In this document: positions 36,253 to 44,701 of the stretch, one piece after another | How the letters are laid out: the number at the start of each line of letters is the position of its first letter | Position numbering within the stretch: the first letter of the stretch is position 1 | Source: an uncultured bacterium | GTDB taxonomy: Bacteria > Cyanobacteriota > Vampirovibrionia > Gastranaerophilales > Gastranaerophilaceae | NCBI GenBank assembly: GCA_902475545.1 | Contig: CABRZP010000001.1 | Location: forward strand, 124,001 to 188,000 | DNA length: 64,000 bases | Reading direction: 5' to 3' | Program-made: the position numbers and the translations under genes | Notes under the pieces: model-generated | The model's database searches: none | The model's input: the letters and a program-made list of their open reading frames with translations, nothing else | Told to the model about the DNA's origin: nothing

Positions 36253-36618
36253 TTAGGGGGCTCTGGTGCAAATCTCATTTTTAAGATAGGAAGATATTTT
36301 ATGAGAATTGCTGATAAATAGTTGATTATATTTTAAATTTAAAAATTGTTGTGTTAATTTATTCTGAAAATTAGATTTATAAATCGGACAATTCCCGGAA
36401 GAATCTTTATTTTCATTAAATGATATTATTTCGTAATTATGAGAATTAGATGCAATGATAGAATTTTCAGAGTTATCGGTTACAAATTTTATTTCATCAT
36501 TTGCAGATGAGATAATCTGAGAATGCATATTAACAGCTAAATTTGCTCCGCAAGAGTTTAGCCCCGGGATAATAAAAAAGCTCAAAAATATAAGAAATAA
36601 TTTTAATAAATTTTTCAC
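36253..36618 (-). CDS. Small secreted or lipoprotein-like protein
   Basis: 121 residues: a strong hydrophobic N-terminus (residues 4-20), then G-L-N-S-C, an imperfect lipobox that could make Cys23 a lipid-attachment site. The rest is Asn/Ser-rich with no known motif and two later cysteines. It is the first gene of a probable minus-strand group with the OadG-like peptide and permease. No Shine-Dalgarno is seen; an A/T-rich TAAAAT lies close to the ATG. Product real but unrecognised. Confidence 0.5.
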   Translation of the reverse strand: MKNLLKLFLIFLSFFIIPGLNSCGANLAVNMHSQIISSANDEIKFVTDNSENSIIASNSHNYEIISFNENKDSSGNCPIYKSNFQNKLTQQFLNLKYNQLFISNSHKISSYLKNEICTRAP

Positions 36619-36674
36619 ATAGTTATTTTATCATGAATAAAACTTAGCGTAGGTTCAATATTTTGTGTTTGTAA

Positions 36675-36680
36675 TATAAT
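36675..36680 (+). promoter_or_regulatory. -10 hexamer of the structured RNA / tRNA-Leu transcript
   Basis: Perfect TATAAT; the expected start is near 36687-36688. The -35 is weak. No promoter of its own is seen directly before the tRNA, so tRNA-Leu is probably cut from this transcript. Confidence 0.45.
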
Positions 36681-36687
36681 ATCTGTA

Positions 36688-36800
36688 TAGATGTCGTGAT
36701 TCTATACCATAGGTCGAAGTGGCACTCTGCCGAGGCTAATATGACTAAATGTCATATTAGCAGAGAGGGTTCTCCTAGAGAGAACATCCGCCGCGGAGAC
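36688..36800 (+). ncRNA. Structured RNA leader with a copy of the tRNA-Leu 5' end
   Basis: A perfect 10-bp stem (36736-36745 with 36751-36760) sits inside a CTCTG/CAGAG helix. A GTTCTC/GAGAAC hairpin (36769-36785) and a CCGC/GCGG element follow. Before them, 15 bases (36709-36723, ATAGGTCGAAGTGGC) repeat exactly the 5' end of the tRNA at 36834-36848. I do not recognise it as SRP RNA, 6S, RNase P, tmRNA or a T-box. No gene occupies it. Confidence 0.45.
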
Positions 36801-36837
36801 AGACGAAAATTGATAATTGAATAAAAATGTACTATAG

Positions 36838-36919
36838 GTCGAAGTGGCGGAATTGGTAGACGCGCACGATTCAGGTTCGTGTGGTTTATGCCTTGAGGGT
36901 TCGACCCCCTTCTTCGACA
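36838..36919 (+). tRNA. tRNA-Leu (anticodon CAG)
   Basis: The acceptor GTCGAAG pairs with CTTCGAC (36912-36918). The anticodon arm CACGA/TCGTG encloses the loop TTCAGGT with anticodon CAG. A long variable arm typical of class II tRNAs and a T-arm with GGTTCGACC follow. CCA is not encoded. The gene is followed at once by a strong terminator. Confidence 0.93.
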
Positions 36920-36922
36920 AAT

Positions 36923-36950
36923 AAAAAGAGAGGTTTTAACCTCTCTTTTT
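36923..36950. terminator. Bidirectional terminator after tRNA-Leu
   Basis: Complementary 13-base arms (36923-36935 and 36938-36950) ending in A5 and T5; the arms breathe to give a 4-base loop. It also terminates the convergent gene at 36952. Confidence 0.85.
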
Positions 36951-36951
36951 A

Positions 36952-37359
36952 CTATTTTATATTCTCAATAAATTTTTCAATCTTTTGAACACCTTTACTG
37001 CAAATAGTTTTTATTGTTGTAATTAAGTTGCCATCCGGATATAAATCTTGTTGATATCTTTCAACAATCCCGTTAGGACTATAACGATTGAAGGTTCTAC
37101 GTTCAATTTTATCTCTAGAACCTGTGATATTAACATGACGTTTTTTATACATATCCAAGTTTGATAAATCTAATGTTTCACCAATTTTTCCTTTTAGCCA
37201 AATACCATCTTTAGGAATAACTGTGGCTTTGTGTGTATAAGCGGATAGAACCCTTTCACTTTCTCGTTCAACACGAGCCATTGAAGGTTGCCAGAAACCG
37301 AATGTAGGATTGCTTTTTGGGTTTGAGTAAGTATTACAAGATACATCATAAATACGCAT
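36952..37359 (-). CDS. Small F-G-leader protein
   Basis: 135 residues beginning M-R-I-Y, an Asn/Ser/Pro-rich leader, then N-P-T-F-G-F-W-Q-P at about residues 17-25, the shortest leader of this set. The body is basic with beta-type alternation (Y-Q-Q-D-L-Y-P-D-G-N-L-I-T-T-I-K). AAAGGAG precedes the ATG, so the start and therefore the leader are secure. No known domain. Among the leader proteins here it is the cleanest example because its translation start is well defined. Confidence 0.65.
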   Translation of the reverse strand: MRIYDVSCNTYSNPKSNPTFGFWQPSMARVERESERVLSAYTHKATVIPKDGIWLKGKIGETLDLSNLDMYKKRHVNITGSRDKIERRTFNRYSPNGIVERYQQDLYPDGNLITTIKTICSKGVQKIEKFIENIK

Positions 37360-37572
37360 AATTTTCTCCTTTCACGTATTAACTACACTGTAAATAAACA
37401 ACACAAAACATCTAAGAATAATCTTAGTGACTAAATCGTCTAAATCGTTTCGTGTAATAGTGCATGTATCTTTCCTTTTTGTTGCTATGATTGTAGTAAA
37501 CTCAAAATGGTTTGTCAAGATAGATATGTATAATTATTAAGTATATTTAAATTCTATTACCAGAATTTGTTA

Positions 37573-37608
37573 ACTAAAAAAGAGACTCATTTGAGTCTCT
37601 TTTTTAGT
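37573..37608. terminator. Terminator of the LEA-like gene
   Basis: Perfect 17-bp arms (37573-37589 and 37592-37608) with A6 and T6 stretches; the minus-strand gene ends in its right arm. Confidence 0.85.
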
Positions 37609-37913
37609 TATGCTTTATGTTTTTCTTCTTCTTTTTTCTCTTTCATTTCTTGTTTTTTTTCGTCTATTTTTTCAGCAATTCGACCTTTAGTTTCGTGTGC
37701 TTTATCTTTTATTTTTTCAGCACCTTCTTTTATGTTTTCTTTTGTTTCGTCGAGTTTTTCTGCTACACGGTCTTTAAGTTCATGAGCTTTATCTTTTGCT
37801 TTTTCGGCATCTTTTTTTAGTTCTTCTTTAACTTCATGAGCTTTTGTTTTAGCTTTTTCAGCTGTTTCATCTATTTTTTCTTTCATTGTTTTTTTATCTT
37901 CTTCGTGTTTCAT
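37608..37913 (-). CDS. LEA-like / YtxH-type amphipathic repeat protein
   Basis: 101 residues from the ATG at 37913, which has AAAGGAG seven bases upstream; an earlier ATG overlaps that site. Almost entirely Lys, Glu and Ala in 11-residue helical repeats (for example A-E-K-A-K-D-K-A-H-E-L-K). A unit of about 29 residues is duplicated (A-E-K-(A/I)-K-D-K-A-H-E-(L/T)-K-(D/G)-R-(V/I)-A-E-K). This resembles group 3 LEA and apolipoprotein-like proteins, which protect membranes or proteins under stress. Function inferred from composition only. Confidence 0.7.
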   Translation of the reverse strand: MKHEEDKKTMKEKIDETAEKAKTKAHEVKEELKKDAEKAKDKAHELKDRVAEKLDETKENIKEGAEKIKDKAHETKGRIAEKIDEKKQEMKEKKEEEKHKA

Positions 37914-37998
37914 ATGAACTCCTTTCATTATAGCTACCATATTTATTATTTACTATAATTTGGAAAGTTATATGCGAAAAAAGTATAATATATCATTT

Positions 37999-39492
37999 TT
38001 ACAATTCTATCAATTGGAAAGATGGATATTCTGAATTTTGCTTGTAATGCTGAGGAGCATTTTTTATGGCATTAAGAAGGACTTCATTGATTTTGACGGG
38101 TTGATTATTGTTTATAACATCAGTTTTTTCTGCTTCTTGAAGTGTAGTAAATCCTTGTCCTCCATCTGCAATATATGCATCAATTGCACATTTGATTTTT
38201 CTATCCGGTTGCAGTGATTGTCCATTTTTATCTAAGAGAGGTTCTCCATTTATATAAATTTGTTTAACTTCAAATTTTTTAAGTATAGGATTATTTTTAC
38301 CTTCAATTTTAAGATTATTAGAGCATTGTAAAAATTTGGCATTACTTGTTCCGTATCCATGAGATTTTAATGCGTTGTCAAAAACTGATTTCAAATCAGA
38401 AATTGATAGTTCTACAGATTTGATTGGGGTTTCTGCAATAATAGTTTTTTTGAAGTTATAGTTTGTTATAAATTTATCCGGCATATATGGAAGAGGTTTC
38501 ATCAAAAATCCGGTTGAAAAAAACGCAATTTCGGAATTAGCAGTTTTTTTAATTTCATCAGCGAGAAAACTTCCAAGCGGACAAGGTTTTGAATATTGTT
38601 TTGTTAAATTTAATGTATATGGTGCAATGTTGTCCAGTATTTTTGATTCTTCTTCGTAAGGTTGAAGGCTTTCTTCAAATATTTTTGAAACAGGCAGATT
38701 GCGGCTTTTGATTTCTTCAATTTCATTTAATGACTTTATGTCTGTTTCGTTATGCAATGCCATTTTGTACATAGATTCACTGAATGCCTGAGGGTAATAG
38801 ATATGTAATTCTTTATTAGCAGGGACAATATCATGTTCATGTCCGCCAATTGTCAAATCTACATTGATACCGTTATTTTTGCAGGTTTTAACTATATCTT
38901 CACTTGAAGGCATAAAATCATGATTTAATATTACGACGTTATCCGGATGTTCATTTATTATTGCCTGATTAATTTCATTAATAACCTCATTTTGATTTTT
39001 TGCAGAAATTCCGAATTTTGCAGTATTAATGTTATTGATACAGAAACCTGTTACAAAAGTTCTGTCACCATCTCTTTCTATAATTGTGTAAGGTTTCAGC
39101 CAGGAAGGTCTTTGTCCTGAATTTTCAAAAATGTTAGCACATACTGTGTGTATGCCCTTTGTTGTGAATCGTTTTATTGTATTAATTAAAAAATCAAGAT
39201 TTTCTTTATTGAATCCGAAATCGTTGTTACCTAGAGTGAAGACCATTTCCATATCAGGTTTTGCTTGTTTCATTGTAACATAGCTATCTGCTTCAATTTG
39301 TTTAGGATATATTCCCTTGAACATGTCACCGCAATTCAGAAATAATACGTTTTTATCTGACTTTGCATCTTTTAGAACATGTGATAGAAGGGCACATGTT
39401 TTTCTCGTATCTTGATGTGAATCTGTTAGTGCATATATTTTTGTAATTCCATTAAATGCGGGTGTATATTTTTGATTGTTATTATAAATCAT
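37999..39492 (-). CDS. 5'-nucleotidase / metallophosphoesterase with F-G leader
   Basis: 497 residues. The calcineurin-like metal motifs are all present: D-S-H-Q-D, N-C-G-D-M-F, G-N-N-D-F-G, L-N-H-D, and G-G-H-E-H-D. A 5'-nucleotidase C-terminal domain follows (F-L-A-D-E-I, then D-A-Y-I-A-D-G-G-Q-G-F near residue 445). UshA/CpdB-type enzymes dephosphorylate nucleotides outside the cytoplasm and carry signal peptides. This one has none, but starts with a 12-residue polar leader ending A-F-N-G (residues 12-15). It lies 12 bases downstream of the aminotransferase-GNAT gene, in the same direction. Confidence 0.85.
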   Translation of the reverse strand: MIYNNNQKYTPAFNGITKIYALTDSHQDTRKTCALLSHVLKDAKSDKNVLFLNCGDMFKGIYPKQIEADSYVTMKQAKPDMEMVFTLGNNDFGFNKENLDFLINTIKRFTTKGIHTVCANIFENSGQRPSWLKPYTIIERDGDRTFVTGFCINNINTAKFGISAKNQNEVINEINQAIINEHPDNVVILNHDFMPSSEDIVKTCKNNGINVDLTIGGHEHDIVPANKELHIYYPQAFSESMYKMALHNETDIKSLNEIEEIKSRNLPVSKIFEESLQPYEEESKILDNIAPYTLNLTKQYSKPCPLGSFLADEIKKTANSEIAFFSTGFLMKPLPYMPDKFITNYNFKKTIIAETPIKSVELSISDLKSVFDNALKSHGYGTSNAKFLQCSNNLKIEGKNNPILKKFEVKQIYINGEPLLDKNGQSLQPDRKIKCAIDAYIADGGQGFTTLQEAEKTDVINNNQPVKINEVLLNAIKNAPQHYKQNSEYPSFQLIEL

Positions 39493-39504
39493 TGTAGTAT
39501 TTCC

Positions 39505-41607
39505 CTAACATGTTAAATTAATTTGATATTTATTTAGGAACATTTTCATTGAGTCTTCATTAAAGGTTAAGACTGTATGGATTTCACCATTAAAGTTTCT
39601 TGTTCCTTCTTCAATCATTCCGAGACTTTTGTAAAATCTTATATTTTCAGGTTTATTTGTTGCAAATTTCAATGTATGATTTCCTGTTTCCAGACAGAAA
39701 GATACCATTCTGGCAATTATAGCTTTTCCGCAGCCTCTTATTTCAGCATCAGTTCCTTGATTCCAAGGTGCTGTATTAAGGCTTCTGCCCCAAACAATTC
39801 CGTCTTTTTGTATTTCTACGTTTGCTAAAGCTTGAAGTCTTCCGTCTTCAGTGTGAAGTACAAAATAGTTTGCATCAGGATATAGGGTTGCGGATTTGTA
39901 AGGTGGAAGTATATCCGCTTCAGGATATGGTTTTCTATTCCATTGTTTCTTTATTTCTGATGCCAGTTTCGCATATTCTGATTTAGAACTAAATGGTTTT
40001 ATGTCTGTGATTTCACCGAATAAAGGTTTGCCTTCTCTAACATTTTGTAAATAAACACTCTGACCGTCTTTTACAATGTTCCAAGGTAATTGAACGTCTT
40101 TTTTAGGTATGAATTTTTCGAATTGTTGTCCTTTATTTTTGAATCTTAAAGGCAAAGTTTCTCTAAGTTTTTCCAGCGATTGCATGTATTCACGAAAATC
40201 TCTATCTGCTTTTGGTTCAATTGAGTATGTTCCGTCAGCCATTTGTTTTATTTCTTCTTGAATATTTTGAGGCAGTTTAGATTTTGGAGTATCAAATCTT
40301 ATTCCATTTTTTTCTATTCGAGAGAAGCATTTATTGATAATATCTTCATTGGCAGACATAACTATTCGAACGTAACCTTCACCGTTTGTTCCAAAAACAG
40401 TTCCTGGTGTGAATGCTACTTGAGCTTTGTGTAATACATATTTATAAAATTCATCGGAGGTGAATTCAGGAGGAATTTTTGCCCATAAATAATATGTTCC
40501 GTCTGTTGGTTTTGTGTCAGAACCGAGTTTATTTAACCAATTAATTGTTGTGTTTTTTCTGCTGCGGTATATTTTATTAACTTTATCAATGTAGCCTTCT
40601 TCATCTTTAAGTGCAGCGATTGCAGAGTGCTGAACCGGCACATAAACGCTTCCTCCGGATAAATATTTTGCATCAAGCAGATTGTTAATATTATCTTCAT
40701 CGCTTACAGCAAAAGCTATTCTAAATCCCGGCATGCTTTGAGCTTTACTCATTGTATGTATTTCAAATGCTAAATCTTTTGCACCTTCAACCTGCATAAT
40801 TCCTGCCGGTTTTACTCCTGTATGTGTTATTTCGCTGTTATCCATATCATGAATAATTAATATTTTATTTTTTCTCGCCCATTCTACAGCTTCTTCAAAG
40901 AAGGATTTCGGAGCAAATGAGCCTGTAGGATTGTGAGGATAATTTAAAATTAATATTTTAGCGTCAGTTGGCATTTGTGAAAAATCCGGTAAATATCCAT
41001 TTGCAGGATTAAGATCAAACGGTACTCTATTTAAATCGTGTCTTGTTATTAAATCGTCATATAGAGAATAACCCGGATTTGGAACAAGAATTTTATCTCC
41101 GGCATTTGCATAAGCTGTGAATATATGGTCAATTGCATCAGAGGCTCCGGAAGTTGCCATTACTTCTGTTCTCGGGTTGATTTTTACTCCAAAACGTTTT
41201 TCCATCCAGGCTGCAACTGTATGGAATAATGCTCCTTCGCCTTTTGGACTGTTATATCTGTGTGACCATAAATCGTTGACTTTTGCTTTTAAAACTTGTT
41301 TTGCTTTTTCCGGCGGAGTTAAATCCGGATTTCCCATTGATAAATCAACAACAGATTTATCGCCATGAAAATTACGAGCTTTTCCAATTTCTCTTATATA
41401 TGATGAAATAAGATAATCTGATTTACTTAATCTTTGAGCCGGTGGAATTATTCCTCCAAAATAAATCAAGGAAAGATTTGGTGATACTTTGATTTCAACT
41501 GTTGCTCTGTTAGAAATTTTATTATTTAAATCGTTAAATTTTGATTGTTTTTCATTTTGTATATTTTTTGAAGGGGTTGATATTGTGTTTATAGCATATA
41601 TTTTCAT
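39505..41607 (-). CDS. PLP aminotransferase fused to a GNAT acetyltransferase, with F-G leader
   Basis: About 700 residues. After an Asn/Lys-rich leader ending in I-Y-F-G-G-I-I-P-P (about 42-50), residues about 55-420 form a fold-type I aminotransferase. It has M-G-N-P-D-L, Y-N-S-P-K-G, N-Y-P-H-N-P-T-G, and the PLP lysine in T-M-S-K-A-Q-S-M-P-G-F-R. After a linker, the last about 140 residues have GNAT features (a G-C-G-K-A-I turn, then N-K-P-E-N-I-R-F-Y-K-S-L-G-M). The class resembles aspartate/LL-diaminopimelate aminotransferases; the substrate is open. Start set at M-K-I (41607), since an ATG 18 bases upstream adds no leader consensus. Confidence 0.8.
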   Translation of the reverse strand: MKIYAINTISTPSKNIQNEKQSKFNDLNNKISNRATVEIKVSPNLSLIYFGGIIPPAQRLSKSDYLISSYIREIGKARNFHGDKSVVDLSMGNPDLTPPEKAKQVLKAKVNDLWSHRYNSPKGEGALFHTVAAWMEKRFGVKINPRTEVMATSGASDAIDHIFTAYANAGDKILVPNPGYSLYDDLITRHDLNRVPFDLNPANGYLPDFSQMPTDAKILILNYPHNPTGSFAPKSFFEEAVEWARKNKILIIHDMDNSEITHTGVKPAGIMQVEGAKDLAFEIHTMSKAQSMPGFRIAFAVSDEDNINNLLDAKYLSGGSVYVPVQHSAIAALKDEEGYIDKVNKIYRSRKNTTINWLNKLGSDTKPTDGTYYLWAKIPPEFTSDEFYKYVLHKAQVAFTPGTVFGTNGEGYVRIVMSANEDIINKCFSRIEKNGIRFDTPKSKLPQNIQEEIKQMADGTYSIEPKADRDFREYMQSLEKLRETLPLRFKNKGQQFEKFIPKKDVQLPWNIVKDGQSVYLQNVREGKPLFGEITDIKPFSSKSEYAKLASEIKKQWNRKPYPEADILPPYKSATLYPDANYFVLHTEDGRLQALANVEIQKDGIVWGRSLNTAPWNQGTDAEIRGCGKAIIARMVSFCLETGNHTLKFATNKPENIRFYKSLGMIEEGTRNFNGEIHTVLTFNEDSMKMFLNKYQINLTC

Positions 41608-41723
41608 AGTATTTATATAAAACATCTAAAAATATTTTTTGCTACAATTAAAAAAAGTTAACAATTATAGCAAATTTATTTTTTATATAATTTATTAATC
41701 TTGTACTGAAAGGATTTGGATAC

Positions 41724-44681
41724 ATGAAAATTTCCCCAATTATAAAATATAATGTTCTTCGTTATGACAATGATAAGAAAAAAGATGAGCAGCAAACCAA
41801 AATTAATAATACATATTCTCTAGCATCACAAAATATGCTTGTTAATAATTTTAATGATTATATGCTATTTTTTGGAGCTCGTGTTGATAAGGGATTAAAT
41901 AGGTTTTATGACGAAAATAAAGATAGAATGCCGGTAACGGTGAGACGTTTTGTTGAACCTCTTGAATATAGAGAACTTTATACCCCGTTAGAGGCTCAGC
42001 AAGAAGCTTTTAAAAATTTAGAGGATGCAAAGTCCGTTGAAGATATTAAAAGTGCTTATCCTGAAGAAACTTTGTTTGATTCTTTAAAAGATCCTGATTC
42101 TGTAAAATCTACACGTGGTATTCTTAATTCTTTAAGGCAAAATAAAGAACTGTTAGATTTATATGGTATTGGGGTTCTAAATAATAATGAAAACTTCACG
42201 GTTTATCTTGTGAAAAAAATATTTTTAGAAGCCAAAACTATTTATGAAATTAATCAGGATTTAGAAAATGATTTACAGGAAGATTTTAAAGTTGATTTTA
42301 AATCAAGTAATCCTGATTCTGATTATATCCATTATTCAACATTAAAAGCTCTTGGTATTAAAACTCCGACTCAAGAATATCAACAATCTTTGAGATATAC
42401 TCGGGATGGATATTCTGATTTAATGGGTAGAAAAATTTCACAAGGATTAAATGAATTTTGGAATAATCTAAGTGCGGAAGAAAGAACTGCCAGAGCGAAG
42501 AAATCTGTTTTAAATTTTGAAAATTGGTGGGCTAAATTAACGTTAGATGAAAAATTAGAAATGATAGCGGATACTGACCCGGAAACAACAATGCTAAAAG
42601 CCTTCAAAAAACAAAAGCGTGCAGAAAAACGAGAACAAAAGGCATTAGGTGTTGAGCCAGAAAAAGAAGAAGTTGAAGTTCAAGAAAAATCAAAACATGT
42701 TAAAGTTAAATCAAAATTAAGTGATGATAAATTGTTTATATTATGGGCAACTCATAATCTCAAAAATTATGAACAATCTCTAACAGAAGCAGAAAAAGAT
42801 ACACTTCATCTTAAAAAGATGGTCAGATTGGTTCAAAGATGGCAGCAGATGTCACCTGCAGAACGAACTGATTATATTTCTAAGATGAAATCAGGTGCAG
42901 AACCTGTTCGTTATGCGATGATGGATGCTTGGAATAATAGCTTTGATATTATCAAAGATTTATCTGCCCATCTAAAGAAATATCAAAATTATAAACCTGT
43001 TAATATATTGTATTCATCAGAAGAATTTAGTAGTTTTCAGTCAAGAATAATGTCTGAGTTTTGGGAAACACATCCTGAATATGCAGAAAAATTAGGTTAT
43101 AATATTAGGCAGTCTCAGATAAAAGTTGATTTGGCGATAAAACGTGGAACTTTTGAAGAATTAAAAAATCAAATTAATAGAGATAAAAATTATAGAATTA
43201 AACAATTAGACCGATTAAAGGCAGAAGAAGAGGCAAGGAAGGCTGAGATGGAAAGAGCCTCTCAAGTTGTCGAAGAACAAGATTACAGAAAAGAATTTAA
43301 GGCTGCGTACGATGCTCATACTTTTGGAAAACTTAAATCTGTTCCGAAACATTACTATTCTGATATGTATGAGAATGTTCTAAATGTATTGCCTGAAGAT
43401 GTTATCAGGCTTTGGACAAAAAATTTGAGAGGTGAACCTCTTCCACAAGAAGATATAAGACGTTTACAACAAATAATGTCAGAAGAACTTCCTGGTGTTG
43501 CTCGTGTAAATAGAGCCATAGAAGCTGCAATGGCAGATATTTTGTATGCTACAACAAAAAATGCTTCTGTTTATGAAATGTCAAATTCTGATGTAAAAAT
43601 GGCAATGTATCATTTGGAACGTGGAGAATCTCCGATCAGAATTATTTCTCATAAAAATAATGATAAAGAGTATCGTTTATTTATTATAGATAAGTATAAA
43701 TCAAATTATGCCAATAGAATAAATGAATTATATGAAAACTTTAAGCAAGATTTATCTGATGAAAAAGTTGAAGATATTATAACTTATAATTTTTTAACTC
43801 AGGGCAATGATAGTTCTGAAGAATATATAAGAACTCATAAAGAGTTGGCAGACTATATCAAATCTTATGGCAAATCTGCTTTAATTTTATTTTCTAATAA
43901 AACAGCTTATCCTTTAGAGGTAAGAAGAGCTTTTGCAAGAAAATTTATAGCTAATATGCCGCAAGAGTTACGTCGCAATAGCTTGATTGCAGAATCTATA
44001 AATAATGGAATTTATGTTGATTTTAGAAATGATATTTCACATGCAAAAGGATTGTTTAATCATAGATTTTCATTCCTTCCATCTGAATTCTTGGAATCTT
44101 ATTTTGAAGAATTGGGTTTAGCTATAAGGACTGATTCAAGTACCGGTTATACTATTAATGATTTTATGAAAAAAGTTTGTATAAAAAGAAAAGATGCAGC
44201 AAGTGGTTCTAAAGTCTTTGGAATTCCAAAAGCTAAAATTCATAAATTTGAAACAAAGTTAGAAATGTTAGCTATGGAACAAGCCTTAGCAGATACTTTT
44301 TATGATGTTGTCAAAGATGATAATGTTTATAAATTAGGCTTTGAAATGCTATGTGATAAGTTAGAGTTAGTGTCACTGGTGAAAAAATTCCCTTGCGGAG
44401 ATTCTTATGCTATTGGTGTAGACGGTGATCAATTTAATTTTACACCTGCTAAAAAACCAAATATGATGCTCCTAAAAAGACGTTATAATGAATACTTACA
44501 GGAAATAAAAGACTGGATGAAGGAAGAAGGTAATATTACTCAAGATAGTGATTTCGAAGAGTTGATATATATTTTAAATCCTCAAGAAGGTAATATGACA
44601 AGAGATATGAATGTTGCTAAAAGAATTGCCAGTTACGGATTAAAGGTGGATCATTTTACAATTAATCCACCTAAACCATAA
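41724..44681 (+). CDS. Giant F-G-leader protein of unknown function
   Basis: 985 residues, hydrophilic, mostly helical, with a Lys/Glu-rich coiled region (about 290-330 and 480-520). It starts M-K-I-S, carries a polar leader, then M-L-F-F-G-A-R-V-D at about 47-55. A repeat-like block S-V-E-D-I-K-S-A-Y-P-E-E follows soon, matching T-I-E-E-L-Q-K-V-Y-P in the 796-residue protein at 5563. AAAGGA precedes the ATG. No transmembrane helix, catalytic motif or known domain is visible. Size and lack of homology recall are compatible with an effector or surface protein, but this is a guess. Confidence 0.7.
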   Translation: MKISPIIKYNVLRYDNDKKKDEQQTKINNTYSLASQNMLVNNFNDYMLFFGARVDKGLNRFYDENKDRMPVTVRRFVEPLEYRELYTPLEAQQEAFKNLEDAKSVEDIKSAYPEETLFDSLKDPDSVKSTRGILNSLRQNKELLDLYGIGVLNNNENFTVYLVKKIFLEAKTIYEINQDLENDLQEDFKVDFKSSNPDSDYIHYSTLKALGIKTPTQEYQQSLRYTRDGYSDLMGRKISQGLNEFWNNLSAEERTARAKKSVLNFENWWAKLTLDEKLEMIADTDPETTMLKAFKKQKRAEKREQKALGVEPEKEEVEVQEKSKHVKVKSKLSDDKLFILWATHNLKNYEQSLTEAEKDTLHLKKMVRLVQRWQQMSPAERTDYISKMKSGAEPVRYAMMDAWNNSFDIIKDLSAHLKKYQNYKPVNILYSSEEFSSFQSRIMSEFWETHPEYAEKLGYNIRQSQIKVDLAIKRGTFEELKNQINRDKNYRIKQLDRLKAEEEARKAEMERASQVVEEQDYRKEFKAAYDAHTFGKLKSVPKHYYSDMYENVLNVLPEDVIRLWTKNLRGEPLPQEDIRRLQQIMSEELPGVARVNRAIEAAMADILYATTKNASVYEMSNSDVKMAMYHLERGESPIRIISHKNNDKEYRLFIIDKYKSNYANRINELYENFKQDLSDEKVEDIITYNFLTQGNDSSEEYIRTHKELADYIKSYGKSALILFSNKTAYPLEVRRAFARKFIANMPQELRRNSLIAESINNGIYVDFRNDISHAKGLFNHRFSFLPSEFLESYFEELGLAIRTDSSTGYTINDFMKKVCIKRKDAASGSKVFGIPKAKIHKFETKLEMLAMEQALADTFYDVVKDDNVYKLGFEMLCDKLELVSLVKKFPCGDSYAIGVDGDQFNFTPAKKPNMMLLKRRYNEYLQEIKDWMKEEGNITQDSDFEELIYILNPQEGNMTRDMNVAKRIASYGLKVDHFTINPPKP

Positions 44682-44701
44682 AACTTTTATTATATTGTTA
44701 A

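Noticed and set aside
36702..36920. A 72-codon minus-strand frame
   Set aside because: It is antisense to the tRNA-Leu and structured RNA; the Ser/Arg-rich product has no ribosome site.
37567..37820. Phe/Ser-rich plus-strand frames
   Set aside because: Opposite strand of the LEA-like Lys/Glu gene and its terminator; no ribosome site.
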